Positions 45,404 through 53,647 of a stretch of DNA of 64,000 nt are shown here, piece by piece (the first letter of the stretch is position 1; every line of letters starts with the position of its first letter). The position numbers and the translations under genes were made by a program. The DNA lies in NCBI RefSeq assembly GCF_021864535.1, contig NZ_JAKJIC010000018.1, positions 1 through 64,000 of the forward strand, written 5' to 3'. The DNA is from Oryzibacter oryziterrae (GTDB taxonomy: Bacteria > Pseudomonadota > Alphaproteobacteria > Rhizobiales > Pleomorphomonadaceae). The notes under the pieces are model-generated. The model had not been told where the DNA came from. It searched no databases and saw only the letters and a list, made by a program, of their open reading frames with translations.

Positions 45404-45984
45404 ACGCTTTCACCCCCATCTCACGCTCAACCCCCATCATCCACGTCGAAGGCAACCGCGTGTTTGCCACAAGCAAGGACGTCGCGGAGTTCTTCGGGAA
45501 GCGCCACGACCACGTCCTTGAGGCCATCACTGACATCCTCAAGATGGACATTTCCATTGCCCCGAATTTTCGGGCCATTGAGCTTCCCGTCAAAGTCGGC
45601 TTCGGCATCCGCCGCGACCGCGCTTTCGAAATGGACCGCGACGGCTTCACGCTGCTCGCCATGGGCTTCACCGGGCCGAAGGCGCTCAAGTTCAAGCTGG
45701 CCTACATCGCCGCGTTCAATGAGGCCATCAAGCGCTTGGAAGCGCTGGAAGCCGCGCCCACCGTCCCCGCCCTGCCCGACTTCACGAACCCGGCGCGTGC
45801 GGCCATTGCATGGGCTGAGCAGTACGAGCGGGCCGAGAAGGAACGGCTTGCCGCCCAGGCTGAAACGGTGCTGCGCATCGCCGCCGTGGAAGCGGAAGAG
45901 AAGGCGGAGAGGCAGGTCATGGCGTCTTCGAAGGCCAGTTGTGCATTGGGTTGCTGTGACCGGGCGCCGGTGGTTTCCTCATGA
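45400..45984 (+). CDS. Rha family phage regulatory protein, C-terminally truncated
   Basis: This 194-residue protein has an intact Rha (pRha) domain: VFATSKDVAEFFGKRHDHVL at residues about 24-43, then VGFGIRRDRAFEMDRDGFTL and MGFTGPKALKFKLAYIAAFN. The linker and coiled part follow (PALPDFTNPARAAIAWAEQY). In full-length family members an antirepressor or KilA-C type domain would come next. Here the frame instead ends in unrelated sequence after VEAEEKAERQV, overlapping a minus-strand ORF. AGAGG precedes the ATG. It may still act as a regulator, as many Rha proteins are short. Confidence 0.75.
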   Translation: MNAFTPISRSTPIIHVEGNRVFATSKDVAEFFGKRHDHVLEAITDILKMDISIAPNFRAIELPVKVGFGIRRDRAFEMDRDGFTLLAMGFTGPKALKFKLAYIAAFNEAIKRLEALEAAPTVPALPDFTNPARAAIAWAEQYERAEKERLAAQAETVLRIAAVEAEEKAERQVMASSKASCALGCCDRAPVVSS

Positions 45985-46153
45985 CGACAAACCCGGCTTG
46001 CTCCAGGTTCTCGATCAGGTTTTCGGCAGTTAATCTCGCCATCAGGTCATCCCCAAAATGGACGCGCTTTTTTCCGCGATGGCTTAGGCCGTACATCAGC
46101 GTGAACATGAGGTCGTCTCTGCTGGCGGGCATGAATTCCTTGTCATCGGACAT
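45917..46153 (-). CDS. Hypothetical 78-residue phage-type protein
   Basis: Start at 46153 has GGAG seven bases upstream. The product (MSDDKEFMPASRDDLMFTLM, then LSHRGKKRVHFGDDLMARLT) is charged and looks like a small phage protein, but matches no family I can name. It overlaps the 3' end of the rha gene by 68 bases in opposite orientation. This fits a recombination event that joined two phage modules and truncated rha. Confidence 0.5.
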   Translation of the reverse strand: MSDDKEFMPASRDDLMFTLMYGLSHRGKKRVHFGDDLMARLTAENLIENLEQAGFVVMRKPPAPGHSNPMHNWPSKTP

Positions 46154-46252
46154 CGATTGGCTCCAATAGAACACAAAGAGAACATAAGTGAGTTCGAAGC
46201 CGTTGCCTACTGACAAGAGTCGGCGGTAGGTCGACATCTGGATGGCGTATGG

Positions 46253-46747
46253 ATGCTAAGGAGTGACCTATCTCCGCAACAGTGGTCCCCCTCCACCACC
46301 ACCCCCACCACCGCCGCCACGCTCTCAACGGTCGCGTACGGCGCCGCCCTCACCATGTCCAGCCTGGAGATTGCCGAGCTGACAGGGAAGCGCCACGACA
46401 ACGTCATGCGCGACATCCGGTCCATGCTCGTCGAACTTTACGGCGAAGGACGTCTCCCCAGTTTTGGGGGCACATCCAAAGTCACTCAGCCAAACGGTGG
46501 GGAGCGTGAAGTACCCTGCTTCAACCTCCCCAAGCGCGAAACCATGATCCTCGTGTCCGGCTACTCGGTGGTCCTCCGCTCGCGCATCGTCGACCGCTGG
46601 ATGGAGCTTGAGGAAGCCGCCAAGTCCGCCTTCGCTCCTGCCCTGCCCGACTTCACGAACCCGGCACGCGCCGCCATTGCATGGGCCGAGCAGTACGAGC
46701 GGGCCGAGAAGGAACGGCGGCGAGGAGATATACCACCCACTCCGTAG
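46253..46747 (+). CDS. Rha family phage regulatory protein, second copy, truncated
   Basis: This 164-residue protein has the Rha core MSSLEIAELTGKRHDNVMRD, then CFNLPKRETMILVSGYSVVL and RIVDRWMELEE. It is then joined to the same linker (LPDFTNPARAAIAWAEQYER) found in the copy at 45400. The linker DNA (46640-46717) is about 95% identical to 45769-45846 although the preceding domains differ much more, which points to gene conversion or domain swapping. The frame ends shortly after AEKER, so it lacks a C-terminal domain. The first 34 residues are Thr/Pro-rich and the true start could be an internal one. Confidence 0.65.
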   Translation: MLRSDLSPQQWSPSTTTPTTAATLSTVAYGAALTMSSLEIAELTGKRHDNVMRDIRSMLVELYGEGRLPSFGGTSKVTQPNGGEREVPCFNLPKRETMILVSGYSVVLRSRIVDRWMELEEAAKSAFAPALPDFTNPARAAIAWAEQYERAEKERRRGDIPPTP

Positions 46748-46886
46748 ACACAACTTCACGTAAAAATTATCAACCATAAGTTATGGTGCGTATAAAATCA
46801 TATGCAATCAAAAGAACACATCTATAGACATCATTTCCCACTATATAGTAACGTTAACTAATATTTAAGAACGAGGAACTCTTCAC

Positions 46887-47594
46887 ATGGCCAGATGCAC
46901 AGCGCCGGTTCAGGGACATCGATCAGCGAGCGCTGAAGCGGCCTGCCCCAAATGTGGCGGCGGACGCTTTCGCGGATATGGTGGAAGCTCATCCTTTGCG
47001 CCGTCTTCTTACCCAACATACTCTCCGTCATACAGTGGTGGAGGCGTTGGGAGTAGGGGCGGCGCGTCTGCTGGCAGTACACGCCCTAGGTGGTCGAGAG
47101 CTGGATCTTCAGTCGTTTATACACCAGCTGAAGTACGAACGCTGACACCTATCCGCGAAAATTTTGAAAAGCGAGCCTTGCTCCCAGATCTTCGCGATAT
47201 ATTTCTTTGCCATGCCTGGGATGACAGAAAAGGCATCGCCAAGGAGCTGCATGATCTACTTATTTCGCGCGGTGTCTCCGTCTGGTTTAGTGAGAAGGAT
47301 GTGCCCCTTGGCACTTCTTTACTGCGTGAGATCGACAAAGGACTTGTGAACTCGCGCGTAGGAATTGTACTTGTAACCCCCGCACTGCTCCGTCGGGTTC
47401 AAGCAGAAGGTGTGGCGGACAAAGAACTATCAGCGTTACTAGCACGTGACTTGCTTGTTCCCATCGTGCACAACACGACCTACGAAGCTCTCCGAGATGT
47501 TAGCCCGTTGCTCGGGTCGCGAAGTGGCTTGAGCACCACAGAGGACTCTATGTCGGAAGTGGCTGCCAAGTTGGCCGAGTTGGTTGCGCTCTAG
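46887..47594 (+). CDS. TIR-domain protein with N-terminal zinc-ribbon-like motif; candidate defence gene
   Basis: This is a 235-residue protein. The N-terminus has two Cys clusters (MARCTAPVQGHRS and ACPKCGGG), like a small zinc ribbon. A Gly/Ser/Tyr-rich flexible stretch follows (residues about 28-65). A TIR domain occupies about residues 95-235: RDIFLCHAWDDRKGIAKELH, then GVSVWFSEKDVPLGTSLLRE, then GIVLVTPALLRR. The Glu in WFSEKD aligns with the catalytic Glu of TIR NADases. Bacterial TIR proteins often cleave NAD+ or make cyclic ADP-ribose signals in anti-phage defence. It sits between the phage regulators and the integrase of a mobile island, a usual place for defence cargo. It has a low-GC promoter region, and no obvious partner gene. 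Confidence 0.87.
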   Translation: MARCTAPVQGHRSASAEAACPKCGGGRFRGYGGSSSFAPSSYPTYSPSYSGGGVGSRGGASAGSTRPRWSRAGSSVVYTPAEVRTLTPIRENFEKRALLPDLRDIFLCHAWDDRKGIAKELHDLLISRGVSVWFSEKDVPLGTSLLREIDKGLVNSRVGIVLVTPALLRRVQAEGVADKELSALLARDLLVPIVHNTTYEALRDVSPLLGSRSGLSTTEDSMSEVAAKLAELVAL

Positions 47595-47629
47595 CTCGCA
47601 TGGGCTACAACTTCATCACAGTCGAACAC

Positions 47630-49036
47630 TCAAACTGCTTTCTTGCCAGCATTCGGCGGCGGCAGCTTCACGCTCTCGACACAGGTGCGCATGATCTCAA
47701 GCGGCTGCGCTTGGGAGTAAAGGCCGAACGTAATCGACAAGCCGTCCGAATGCCCCATAACACGAGCAACGACGCTCTCATGCTGTCCAGCCTCCTCGCA
47801 CTTTCGCGAGAACCAGCGACGGAAGGAATGGAAGTCGACACGTGAGCGTCTGGCATTCGGGTCGGGCTTGTCGTCGACACCAAGGCGTCGCCGATAGGTA
47901 GCGAAGCGCTTGGATATGGCCATCGTCCTCGCGCCATCCCAACCGCTTTCAGGAAAGTCAGGAAATATGAAAGCGTCAGGCGGAAGGCTCTCTCCAGTCT
48001 TGGCGCTGGTGGTCCGATCCCGAATGATATCGGCAAGCGCCGCATGGATTGGAACCTTGCGGACGCCCGCCTTGGTCTTGGCTCTCCGGATGTCGAATAG
48101 ACCATCCACACAGTCTCTCACCCGGAGCTGTCCTATTTCCTCCAGGCGCATTCCGGACAGGGCTGCAATCCACATGAGGTCCTTCAAGTCCCGTGTGGCC
48201 GGTCCATGTACCAGCTTCGCAACTTCCTGATCGGTGTAAGGCCTCGGCTTGCTTCCCCTGCTCTGACCGTTCTCGTCAACGTCCTGACTGTCACGCCAAT
48301 CGCGGACTCGCGGCAGTTGCTTCCCGCTCCATGGGTTGGGCGCATCGTGGTCGAGGATACCAACCTTGGACATCCACTTCCAGAAGACCGAAAGGAGGCT
48401 GAGCTTCTTGTTTATGGTGCGCGGGTTGATGCCCTTCGCCACCATTCCGAGGTCCCTGAACTCTCCAGCCGTCCGGCTTGTGACCGCTTGGACGGTTAGA
48501 GGGCGTCGGGCTTCCTTCATCCAGGCAGTCAGATCAGCCATGGCCGTCCGGCAATCCGCTTCACTGCGCTGAGCAAAGTCCTTTGCCGCCCGCCGCGTGG
48601 TCAGGTAGCGTTCCAGATGCGTGTCGAGTGGATCGGCCTTTCCCGCAACGATGTCTGCGTAAACGGCAGCGTCGTCAGGCGAACGATCCCGAAGCCGGTC
48701 GATGCGCGCACCAAGCCCCTCTTCAATCATTTCCACGCGGCTCCGAGTGTGGGCTTCCCGAAGCTCCTGCCGAACCTCCAGCGCCTCACTTATGAGGGCT
48801 TGCCGCTCATCCTCATGCTTCTTTGGAGCTGCGAGTGCGTCCATTTCCTCGCGAAGCTCTGCCACCACCTTCCAGCGCGCGGCTTGGGCAGCAGACAGGT
48901 CCGTTGTCTTGAGCGACCGCAACAAGCGCCTCTTGCCGAGTGCGTCTCTCAGCCCGCGCGGAACCTCAACAACGGCATACCAAGTGCCGTCTCTACGCGG
49001 CTGAGTGAGGTATCTTTTATCACCTGTCCAACCCAT
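47630..49036 (-). CDS. Tyrosine-type site-specific integrase
   Basis: This is a 468-residue phage-type integrase with an N-terminal arm-binding region, a SAM-like core-binding domain and a C-terminal catalytic domain. Catalytic residues are visible: Arg in LSGMRLEEIGQL, HxxR in DFHSFRRWFS, His in VMGHSDG and the nucleophile Tyr in FGLYSQAQP. The ATG at 49036 has AGGTGA five bases upstream; an in-frame start at 49078 would read through the arm sites. The promoter area overlaps the arm sites (49046-49081), so the integrase may repress its own gene. It integrates the island into tRNA-Gln. Confidence 0.93.
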   Translation of the reverse strand: MGWTGDKRYLTQPRRDGTWYAVVEVPRGLRDALGKRRLLRSLKTTDLSAAQAARWKVVAELREEMDALAAPKKHEDERQALISEALEVRQELREAHTRSRVEMIEEGLGARIDRLRDRSPDDAAVYADIVAGKADPLDTHLERYLTTRRAAKDFAQRSEADCRTAMADLTAWMKEARRPLTVQAVTSRTAGEFRDLGMVAKGINPRTINKKLSLLSVFWKWMSKVGILDHDAPNPWSGKQLPRVRDWRDSQDVDENGQSRGSKPRPYTDQEVAKLVHGPATRDLKDLMWIAALSGMRLEEIGQLRVRDCVDGLFDIRRAKTKAGVRKVPIHAALADIIRDRTTSAKTGESLPPDAFIFPDFPESGWDGARTMAISKRFATYRRRLGVDDKPDPNARRSRVDFHSFRRWFSRKCEEAGQHESVVARVMGHSDGLSITFGLYSQAQPLEIMRTCVESVKLPPPNAGKKAV

Positions 49037-49045
49037 GAAATCACC

Positions 49046-49081
49046 TGACCACAACGCTGACCACAACGCACTGACCACAAC
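49046..49081 (+). repeat. Right arm-type integrase sites (three 10-bp repeats)
   Basis: TGACCACAAC occurs at 49046, 49058 and 49072, with start spacings of 12 and 14 bases, exactly matching the left set at 37115-37150. It lies between the integrase start and attR. Confidence 0.78.
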
Positions 49082-49144
49082 TCCTAGGCCGAAAACTACA
49101 TGAATATCAATATGTTCAATACCTTAAATGTTCAAATCTGGGTG

Positions 49145-49165
49145 TCCTGCCACCCCAGCCAATCC
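49145..49165 (+). repeat. attR core: right 21-bp direct repeat
   Basis: Exact second copy of the tRNA-Gln 3' end repeat (37013-37033). The bases before it do not complete a tRNA, so only the core is duplicated. It marks the right junction of the island. Confidence 0.88.
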
Positions 49166-50041
49166 TTTTTCATTGTTCCCGGCCTGACTGCGTGACGCTA
49201 CGCTGCCCTCTTGTTGCGATCCAGTCGCGCTGGGCACCGGACGGAGCAACAGTGCCTCGGCTTCGGCAAGCAACTCCGAGGGATCACTTGCAGGTAACAA
49301 ATGGCCAGATTCGTCCATCCTGATCGCAGTTGACGAATGTGCCCGAGCCTCTCCGGAACGGACTACAAGGAAAGATCTGGATCACCATGGGCCTCGACTG
49401 ATGCACCGCGAGGCATGGAAATGCCGCAGGCCAGGCGGACCGGTAGGTTTGGGCGCTGGCACCTCGTCAGCCGCATTATCCTGCTCTGGCGTTAAGTGAC
49501 GAGACTGCACAGCAAGGGCCATTCGGGCGCCGGACGATCGAACATGCCGCTCACCGAGGTGGCGTCGCCAAATCGGGGAGTTGCTTGCATGCGCGGTCAA
49601 TCGTCTTGAGGCACAGGCAGACAAAGGGCAGCGTACCAGTGCGCCTCCTGATCATGACGTTTCATTGCAATCAGGCTAACGTCGTTTGGACTGGATGTTC
49701 AAAATCGAACCGGGCAAAGGTGGCTCTTCGTACGATGTATCCTTCGGCGCACAGGCATCATTTGGGACTCCGGGCACTATTCACGGGCGGCAGACGACCG
49801 GTGTACTCGAAGTGGCGCTGAGCGCATGCCCCTAAACTCGAGCAACACTCCAGCCTGACATGCTTCTTCAAGCCAGTGGCCAGGCGCAATGACGCGCGCG
49901 CCCAGGACGTTCACAAGTGCATCCAGCTGTCGTGTTGCCTTTGTCCGGCATCTGCGACTGGCCAGTCTTGGCTTGGGAAGCAGACATGGCCATCGACCAG
50001 TGCGACGCGATCGTTGAATTATAGAATGCAAGAGAGTGAAA
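49166..50041. other. Poorly coding region right of attR
   Basis: Nearly 900 bases beyond the island. Several short open frames exist on both strands, but none has a ribosome-binding site or recognisable protein. It may be decayed DNA from earlier insertions at the same tRNA hotspot. Confidence 0.4.
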
Positions 50042-50521
50042 ATGAATACGTTTGATGCCAACGAAAACCAGAAGGAAAAAGCAAATATCGACACAAGACT
50101 TAAACTTGCGTCCCTATGGACCTGTTTTATGTTTATGTATATCTATGTCGACTACTTCCACCTGTACATGCCATCTTCATTAAACGACATACTGTCCGGA
50201 AAGGTGTTTGAGTTTGAAATCAGTCAAGCTTTCCTTTTGATCTCCATGATCTCCGTGACAGTTCCAGCTCTGATGATTCCATTCTCCCTCATTCTGCCAG
50301 CGAGCGTGTGTCGCAGGACCAACATCATCGCGGCAATAGTCTACATTCCCTACACACTGTTCAACTTGGTGGGTGAAGCCTGGATACATATGGTCTTTGC
50401 CGCTGCTGTTGAAGTTGTTCTGCTGTTGGTAATTTTGCGACATGCTTGGATTTGGCCTCGTGTTCAAACTGGAATCACTTCCGGGGCAGCAGCGCACAGC
50501 TTCCAGGTCGCGAAGCCATAA
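50042..50521 (+). CDS. DUF6326 family membrane protein
   Basis: This is a 159-residue inner-membrane protein with four predicted helices (residues about 25-45, 62-85, 90-115 and 118-140). The first helix WTCFMFMYIYVDYFHLYM is typical of DUF6326. Function is unknown. The ATG at 50042 is preferred over an upstream GTG six bases earlier. Its base composition is lower in GC than the chromosomal genes, and it is isolated, suggesting transfer. Confidence 0.75.
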   Translation: MNTFDANENQKEKANIDTRLKLASLWTCFMFMYIYVDYFHLYMPSSLNDILSGKVFEFEISQAFLLISMISVTVPALMIPFSLILPASVCRRTNIIAAIVYIPYTLFNLVGEAWIHMVFAAAVEVVLLLVILRHAWIWPRVQTGITSGAAAHSFQVAKP

Positions 50522-50895
50522 CTTCACCCCTAGATGCAAACCATTGCCACCTGTCGTGTGTACAGGCGGGTGCCGGCGCACCGAGAGTCCTTCTACCCGG
50601 CAACCCGACGGAGCCTCCTTTCCTTCGTACTCACGCGTCCCGGCATGATGCCGATGTGACGACGTCAACAAGACGAACGGGAACCAGCGGACAGTTGGCG
50701 AGACGTGTCTCGTGGCAGGAGCAACTACCAAGTCCGTGCTGTCTTTGGCTTCTCCATAAAGCTAGATGTGGGCGACAAATGAATATAGACAGATCATTCC
50801 AGAAAGTACTTTTCAGGTACTTATAATTCATTGATATGGCAATTTCAGAATGTCATTGGTGCAGCCTAGTCGAAACCGATATTTAGGACATGCCC
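50522..50895. other. Intergenic, no gene seen
   Basis: About 370 bases contain only short frames without support. The AT-rich section at 50770-50870 is a likely promoter for the MipA-like gene. Confidence 0.4.
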
Positions 50896-51786
50896 ATGCG
50901 TTCTTATGTACTTCGTCAGGAAACCTGCACGTCCCGAATGACCAGAAGTGGACGACTGCGGTTTGTCGCCTTGGCCGCCACTGTGCTGTCGAGCCCGACG
51001 GTTGTTCATGCCGCCTCTCTTGGCGAGAACATGGATGCAGCAGTGGTGACGGACACCTCGATGGACCAGGTCCAACCCGGCCGGATCGACCGGGCCTTTG
51101 CGCTGTTGCACGACTGGAATGTCGTTGTCGGTGCTGCCGCCCTGATGCTCCCCGAGTACGAGGGATCCGACAAGTTCAAGGTCATGCCCTTTCCCCTCGT
51201 ATCCGCCTCCTTTGGCGAGCGCGTGTTCCTCGACCCGACGGGTCTCAGGCTTGATCTCTACCAGGATGGCGGGCTGCGGGTCGGGCTGAAGGGTGGGTAT
51301 GACATCGGGCGGCAGGAGGGCGATTCCGACTATCTCAAGGGGCTCGGCGATATCGACGCCGGCGGAATCCTCGGGGGCGTGGTCAGTTATGAAAGCGGTC
51401 CATTCAAGGTTTACGCCGAGGTTGACAAGACGATCGGCGGCAGCGACGGCCTCACGGGCACGCTCGGTGCCGCCGCGTCGCATCGATATGAGCAGTTCAT
51501 CTTTTCGGCTGACGTTTCCGCCACCATGGCGGATGACAAATACATGGCGGCCTACTACGGGGTGAACGCCATCCAGTCAGGGAGATCAGGCCTTGCGGAA
51601 TATGACGCGAAGGGTGGCTTGAAGCGTACCGACTTGAAGGTCTCCGTTACCTACATGGTCAACGAAAACTGGTCCGTGACAGGCGCCGCCGGCGCTGGTT
51701 TGCTGATGGGCGACGCCAAAGACAGCCCGATCGTCAAAGACGACATCCAGCCGTTCGCGATGCTGGGCCTAGCCTATCGGTTCTAG
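50896..51786 (+). CDS. MipA/OmpV family outer membrane protein
   Basis: This is a 296-residue outer-membrane beta-barrel protein. A signal peptide lies at residues about 15-40 (basic start, then FVALAATVLSS through HAAS). The MipA/OmpV pattern follows (VVVGAAALMLPEYEGSDKFK, then FPLVSASFGERVFLDPTG), and the last residue is Phe as needed for barrel assembly. MipA proteins interact with murein-synthesis enzymes in some bacteria. The start at 50896 has AGGA six bases upstream; 50890 and 50938 are alternatives. The TAG stop codon belongs to a repeat element. Confidence 0.87.
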   Translation: MRSYVLRQETCTSRMTRSGRLRFVALAATVLSSPTVVHAASLGENMDAAVVTDTSMDQVQPGRIDRAFALLHDWNVVVGAAALMLPEYEGSDKFKVMPFPLVSASFGERVFLDPTGLRLDLYQDGGLRVGLKGGYDIGRQEGDSDYLKGLGDIDAGGILGGVVSYESGPFKVYAEVDKTIGGSDGLTGTLGAAASHRYEQFIFSADVSATMADDKYMAAYYGVNAIQSGRSGLAEYDAKGGLKRTDLKVSVTYMVNENWSVTGAAGAGLLMGDAKDSPIVKDDIQPFAMLGLAYRF

Positions 51787-51896
51787 AGCGCTTTCCGGTC
51801 AGGAGGAGCCGCCTGATCGACAAGAAATCGCTCCGGATTCAACAGCTTGAGCCCCCTCCGATCTGTTCTTCCAACATGATCGGCCGGTGCTCCGGT
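51783..51896 (+). repeat. Intergenic REP-like element, long copy 4
   Basis: Starts CTAGAGCGCTTTCCGG, contains CGACAAGAAATCGCTCC and ends with a CAACATGATCGG half-palindrome. It is the same two-module structure as 2354-2466 in the opposite orientation. Its first TAG is the stop codon of the MipA-like gene. Confidence 0.8.
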
Positions 51897-52192
51897 TTGG
51901 CGATCCACTGATGTTGAGAGCCAGGCGCTCTCAATGTCAGTGGAGTGATCTCCGTACAGACGGGAGGGGCGACTGCCGCCGGGAGGGGCGCGCCGTAGGA
52001 AGGTGGCTGCATCGGCTCTTTTCAGTTGATGGAGTAACCGGCCAGACTGGAAAGAGCCCCCGACCTCCTCTTCCCCCCCAATCCCCCGCGAACTTGTGCC
52101 CCCACAACGTTCCGCACGCTCTCTCGCCTCATAGTGCCTCTCGAACCTGGGTCGCTTCGGCATCCTTGCCGAGCCAATGGAGGGTCAAGGTC

Positions 52193-52558
52193 ATGGGCGA
52201 GAGCGCGGTGGTCGACAGGGTGTGGCAGGCCTTGCGGTCGATTGATGATCCGGAACTTGGGGTCAACATCGTCGATCTCGGGCTGGTCGACGAGGTGGCG
52301 GTCGATGGCAAGTCCATCGCCGTGCGTCTGATGATGACCACGCCCACCTGCCCGATGGCGGCCTTGATGTTCGAGATGGCGCGGGCGGCCATCGAAGGGG
52401 CGGTCGGCCCTGGCCATGAAGTGGCGGTGACGCTGGACCGCAATGCGCGCTGGCATCCGGAGCTGGCGGTCGAAGCCGTCCGCGACCGCTTTGCGCCGCC
52501 GCCGCCCAGCGGCGACAGCCTGCTGGATCGTGCGGCCCGTCTGATCGGCTGGAGGTGA
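52193..52558 (+). CDS. DUF59 / MIP18-type metal-sulfur cluster assembly factor
   Basis: This is a 121-residue protein of the DUF59 family (SufT/PaaD/MIP18 type). The family pattern is clear: IDDPELGVNIVDLGLVDEV at residues 17-35, then MMTTPTCPMAALMF, which carries the conserved Cys. These proteins help mature Fe-S proteins. It precedes an NnrS-like membrane protein by three bases, so the two form an operon. Such pairs occur near nitric-oxide or heme-copper related genes in other bacteria, which is only suggestive here. Confidence 0.86.
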   Translation: MGESAVVDRVWQALRSIDDPELGVNIVDLGLVDEVAVDGKSIAVRLMMTTPTCPMAALMFEMARAAIEGAVGPGHEVAVTLDRNARWHPELAVEAVRDRFAPPPPSGDSLLDRAARLIGWR

Positions 52559-52561
52559 ATC

Positions 52562-53647
52562 ATGACCCTGCGCCTCGCTCCCGGCATCGCCCTCTTGCTT
52601 GCATCGGCTTTCGCGCTGGTCTGCGGCCTTGCGGGCGGACTGGCGCGCTTTGCCCTCGTCGACGTGCCCATGACGATCGCCGACATGCATGGCGTCCTGA
52701 TGGTCTGCGGCTTCTTCGGCACCCTGATTTCCCTGGAACGCGCCGTGGCCGACGGCCGGCTGCTGGCGCTTGGTGTGCCGATGTTCGGCGTTGTCGGCAC
52801 CATCCTGCTGTTCGTCGGCACCGTGGAGATGGCAGCCGCAGCCTATCTTCTGGCCTCCGTTGGGCTGCTTGCCCTCACGCTGATCGCCGCCGTCAGGGTC
52901 CGCGAGCCCTTCCTCGTCGTGATGAGCGCCGGCGCGCTTCTGTGGGTTGCCGGCTGCGTCCTGTGGCTCGCGGGCCATGAACCGCGCGACGTGGCCTATG
53001 ACTGGTTCGGCTTTCTGATCCTCACCATCTTTGCCGAACGGCTCGAGTTATCCCGCCTGCGCTTTCATTCGCGCGCGGCGCTCCAAACCCTCGGTGCCAT
53101 CCTCACCGTGCTCGCGCTGGCGCTCATGGCGGGCGAGCCATGGAACGGTTCGGTGACTTTCGGCCTCGCCCTCGCCGCGTCCGCCATCTGGTTCCTGCGC
53201 CGGGACGTTGCCCTGGTCACCGTTCGTGAAACGGGGCTTCCACGCTTTGCTGCCATCTGCCTGCTGCTCGGCTATGGCTGGCTCATCGCCGCGGCCGGGC
53301 TGCTGATCACCCTGCCCCCAGCGGAAACCACCTTCGGCCATGACGCGGCCCTGCACGCCATCGCTCTCGGCTTTATTCTTTCAATGGTGATGGCCCATGC
53401 GCCGATCGTGCTGCCGGCGGTGGCAAGGGTGCCGGTCCGCTACACCGCCTGGCTCTATGGGCCTGTCGCGCTGCTGCAGCTCGCCGCAGGCTCGCGCGTC
53501 GCCGCCGACCTGATCGAGGACGCCCAGTGCCAGCAGCATTCGGCGATGATCACGGTGGCCGCGCTTGGCCTCTATGTCGCAACGCTCGCGGTCACGCGCG
53601 CGGTGGATCTCAGGCGGAGCAGGACGTTGGCTTCCGTCCTCGAGTGA
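52562..53647 (+). CDS. NnrS-like polytopic membrane protein
   Basis: This is a 361-residue inner-membrane protein with about ten to twelve hydrophobic helices and several conserved-looking His residues (DMHGVLMVCGFFG near residue 42; HDAALHAIALGF near residue 262; MAHAPIVLP). This resembles the NnrS family of heme- and copper-containing membrane proteins linked to nitric-oxide tolerance, although it is a divergent member. It is co-transcribed with the DUF59 gene. No nitrite or nitric oxide reductase is nearby. Confidence 0.68.
   Translation: MTLRLAPGIALLLASAFALVCGLAGGLARFALVDVPMTIADMHGVLMVCGFFGTLISLERAVADGRLLALGVPMFGVVGTILLFVGTVEMAAAAYLLASVGLLALTLIAAVRVREPFLVVMSAGALLWVAGCVLWLAGHEPRDVAYDWFGFLILTIFAERLELSRLRFHSRAALQTLGAILTVLALALMAGEPWNGSVTFGLALAASAIWFLRRDVALVTVRETGLPRFAAICLLLGYGWLIAAAGLLITLPPAETTFGHDAALHAIALGFILSMVMAHAPIVLPAVARVPVRYTAWLYGPVALLQLAAGSRVAADLIEDAQCQQHSAMITVAALGLYVATLAVTRAVDLRRSRTLASVLE

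Larger units (their letters stand above)
37013..49165. mobile_element. Integrative genomic island in tRNA-Gln, phage-derived
   Basis: A 12.1-kb region is delimited by a 21-bp direct repeat. One copy is the end of tRNA-Gln (37013-37033) and the other lies beyond the integrase (49145-49165). Just inside each copy is a set of three TGACCACAAC-like arm sites with the same spacing. A tyrosine integrase gene faces the right end. Contents are phage-like (terminase-small-like ORF, virion-protein fragment, rha genes, RNase HI, RepA-like ATPase), plus a serine resolvase, two exported proteins of unknown function and a TIR-domain protein. GC content appears lower than the flanks in the left half. Structural and lysis genes are absent or broken, so it is a defective prophage or satellite-like element. 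Confidence 0.88.

Noticed and set aside
49145-49165. Second tRNA-Gln at the right end of the island
   Set aside because: Only the 21-bp core is duplicated; no D-arm or anticodon arm precedes it.
49777-50094. 105-codon minus-strand frame right of the island
   Set aside because: No ribosome-binding site or recognisable family, and it overlaps the start of the better supported DUF6326 gene.
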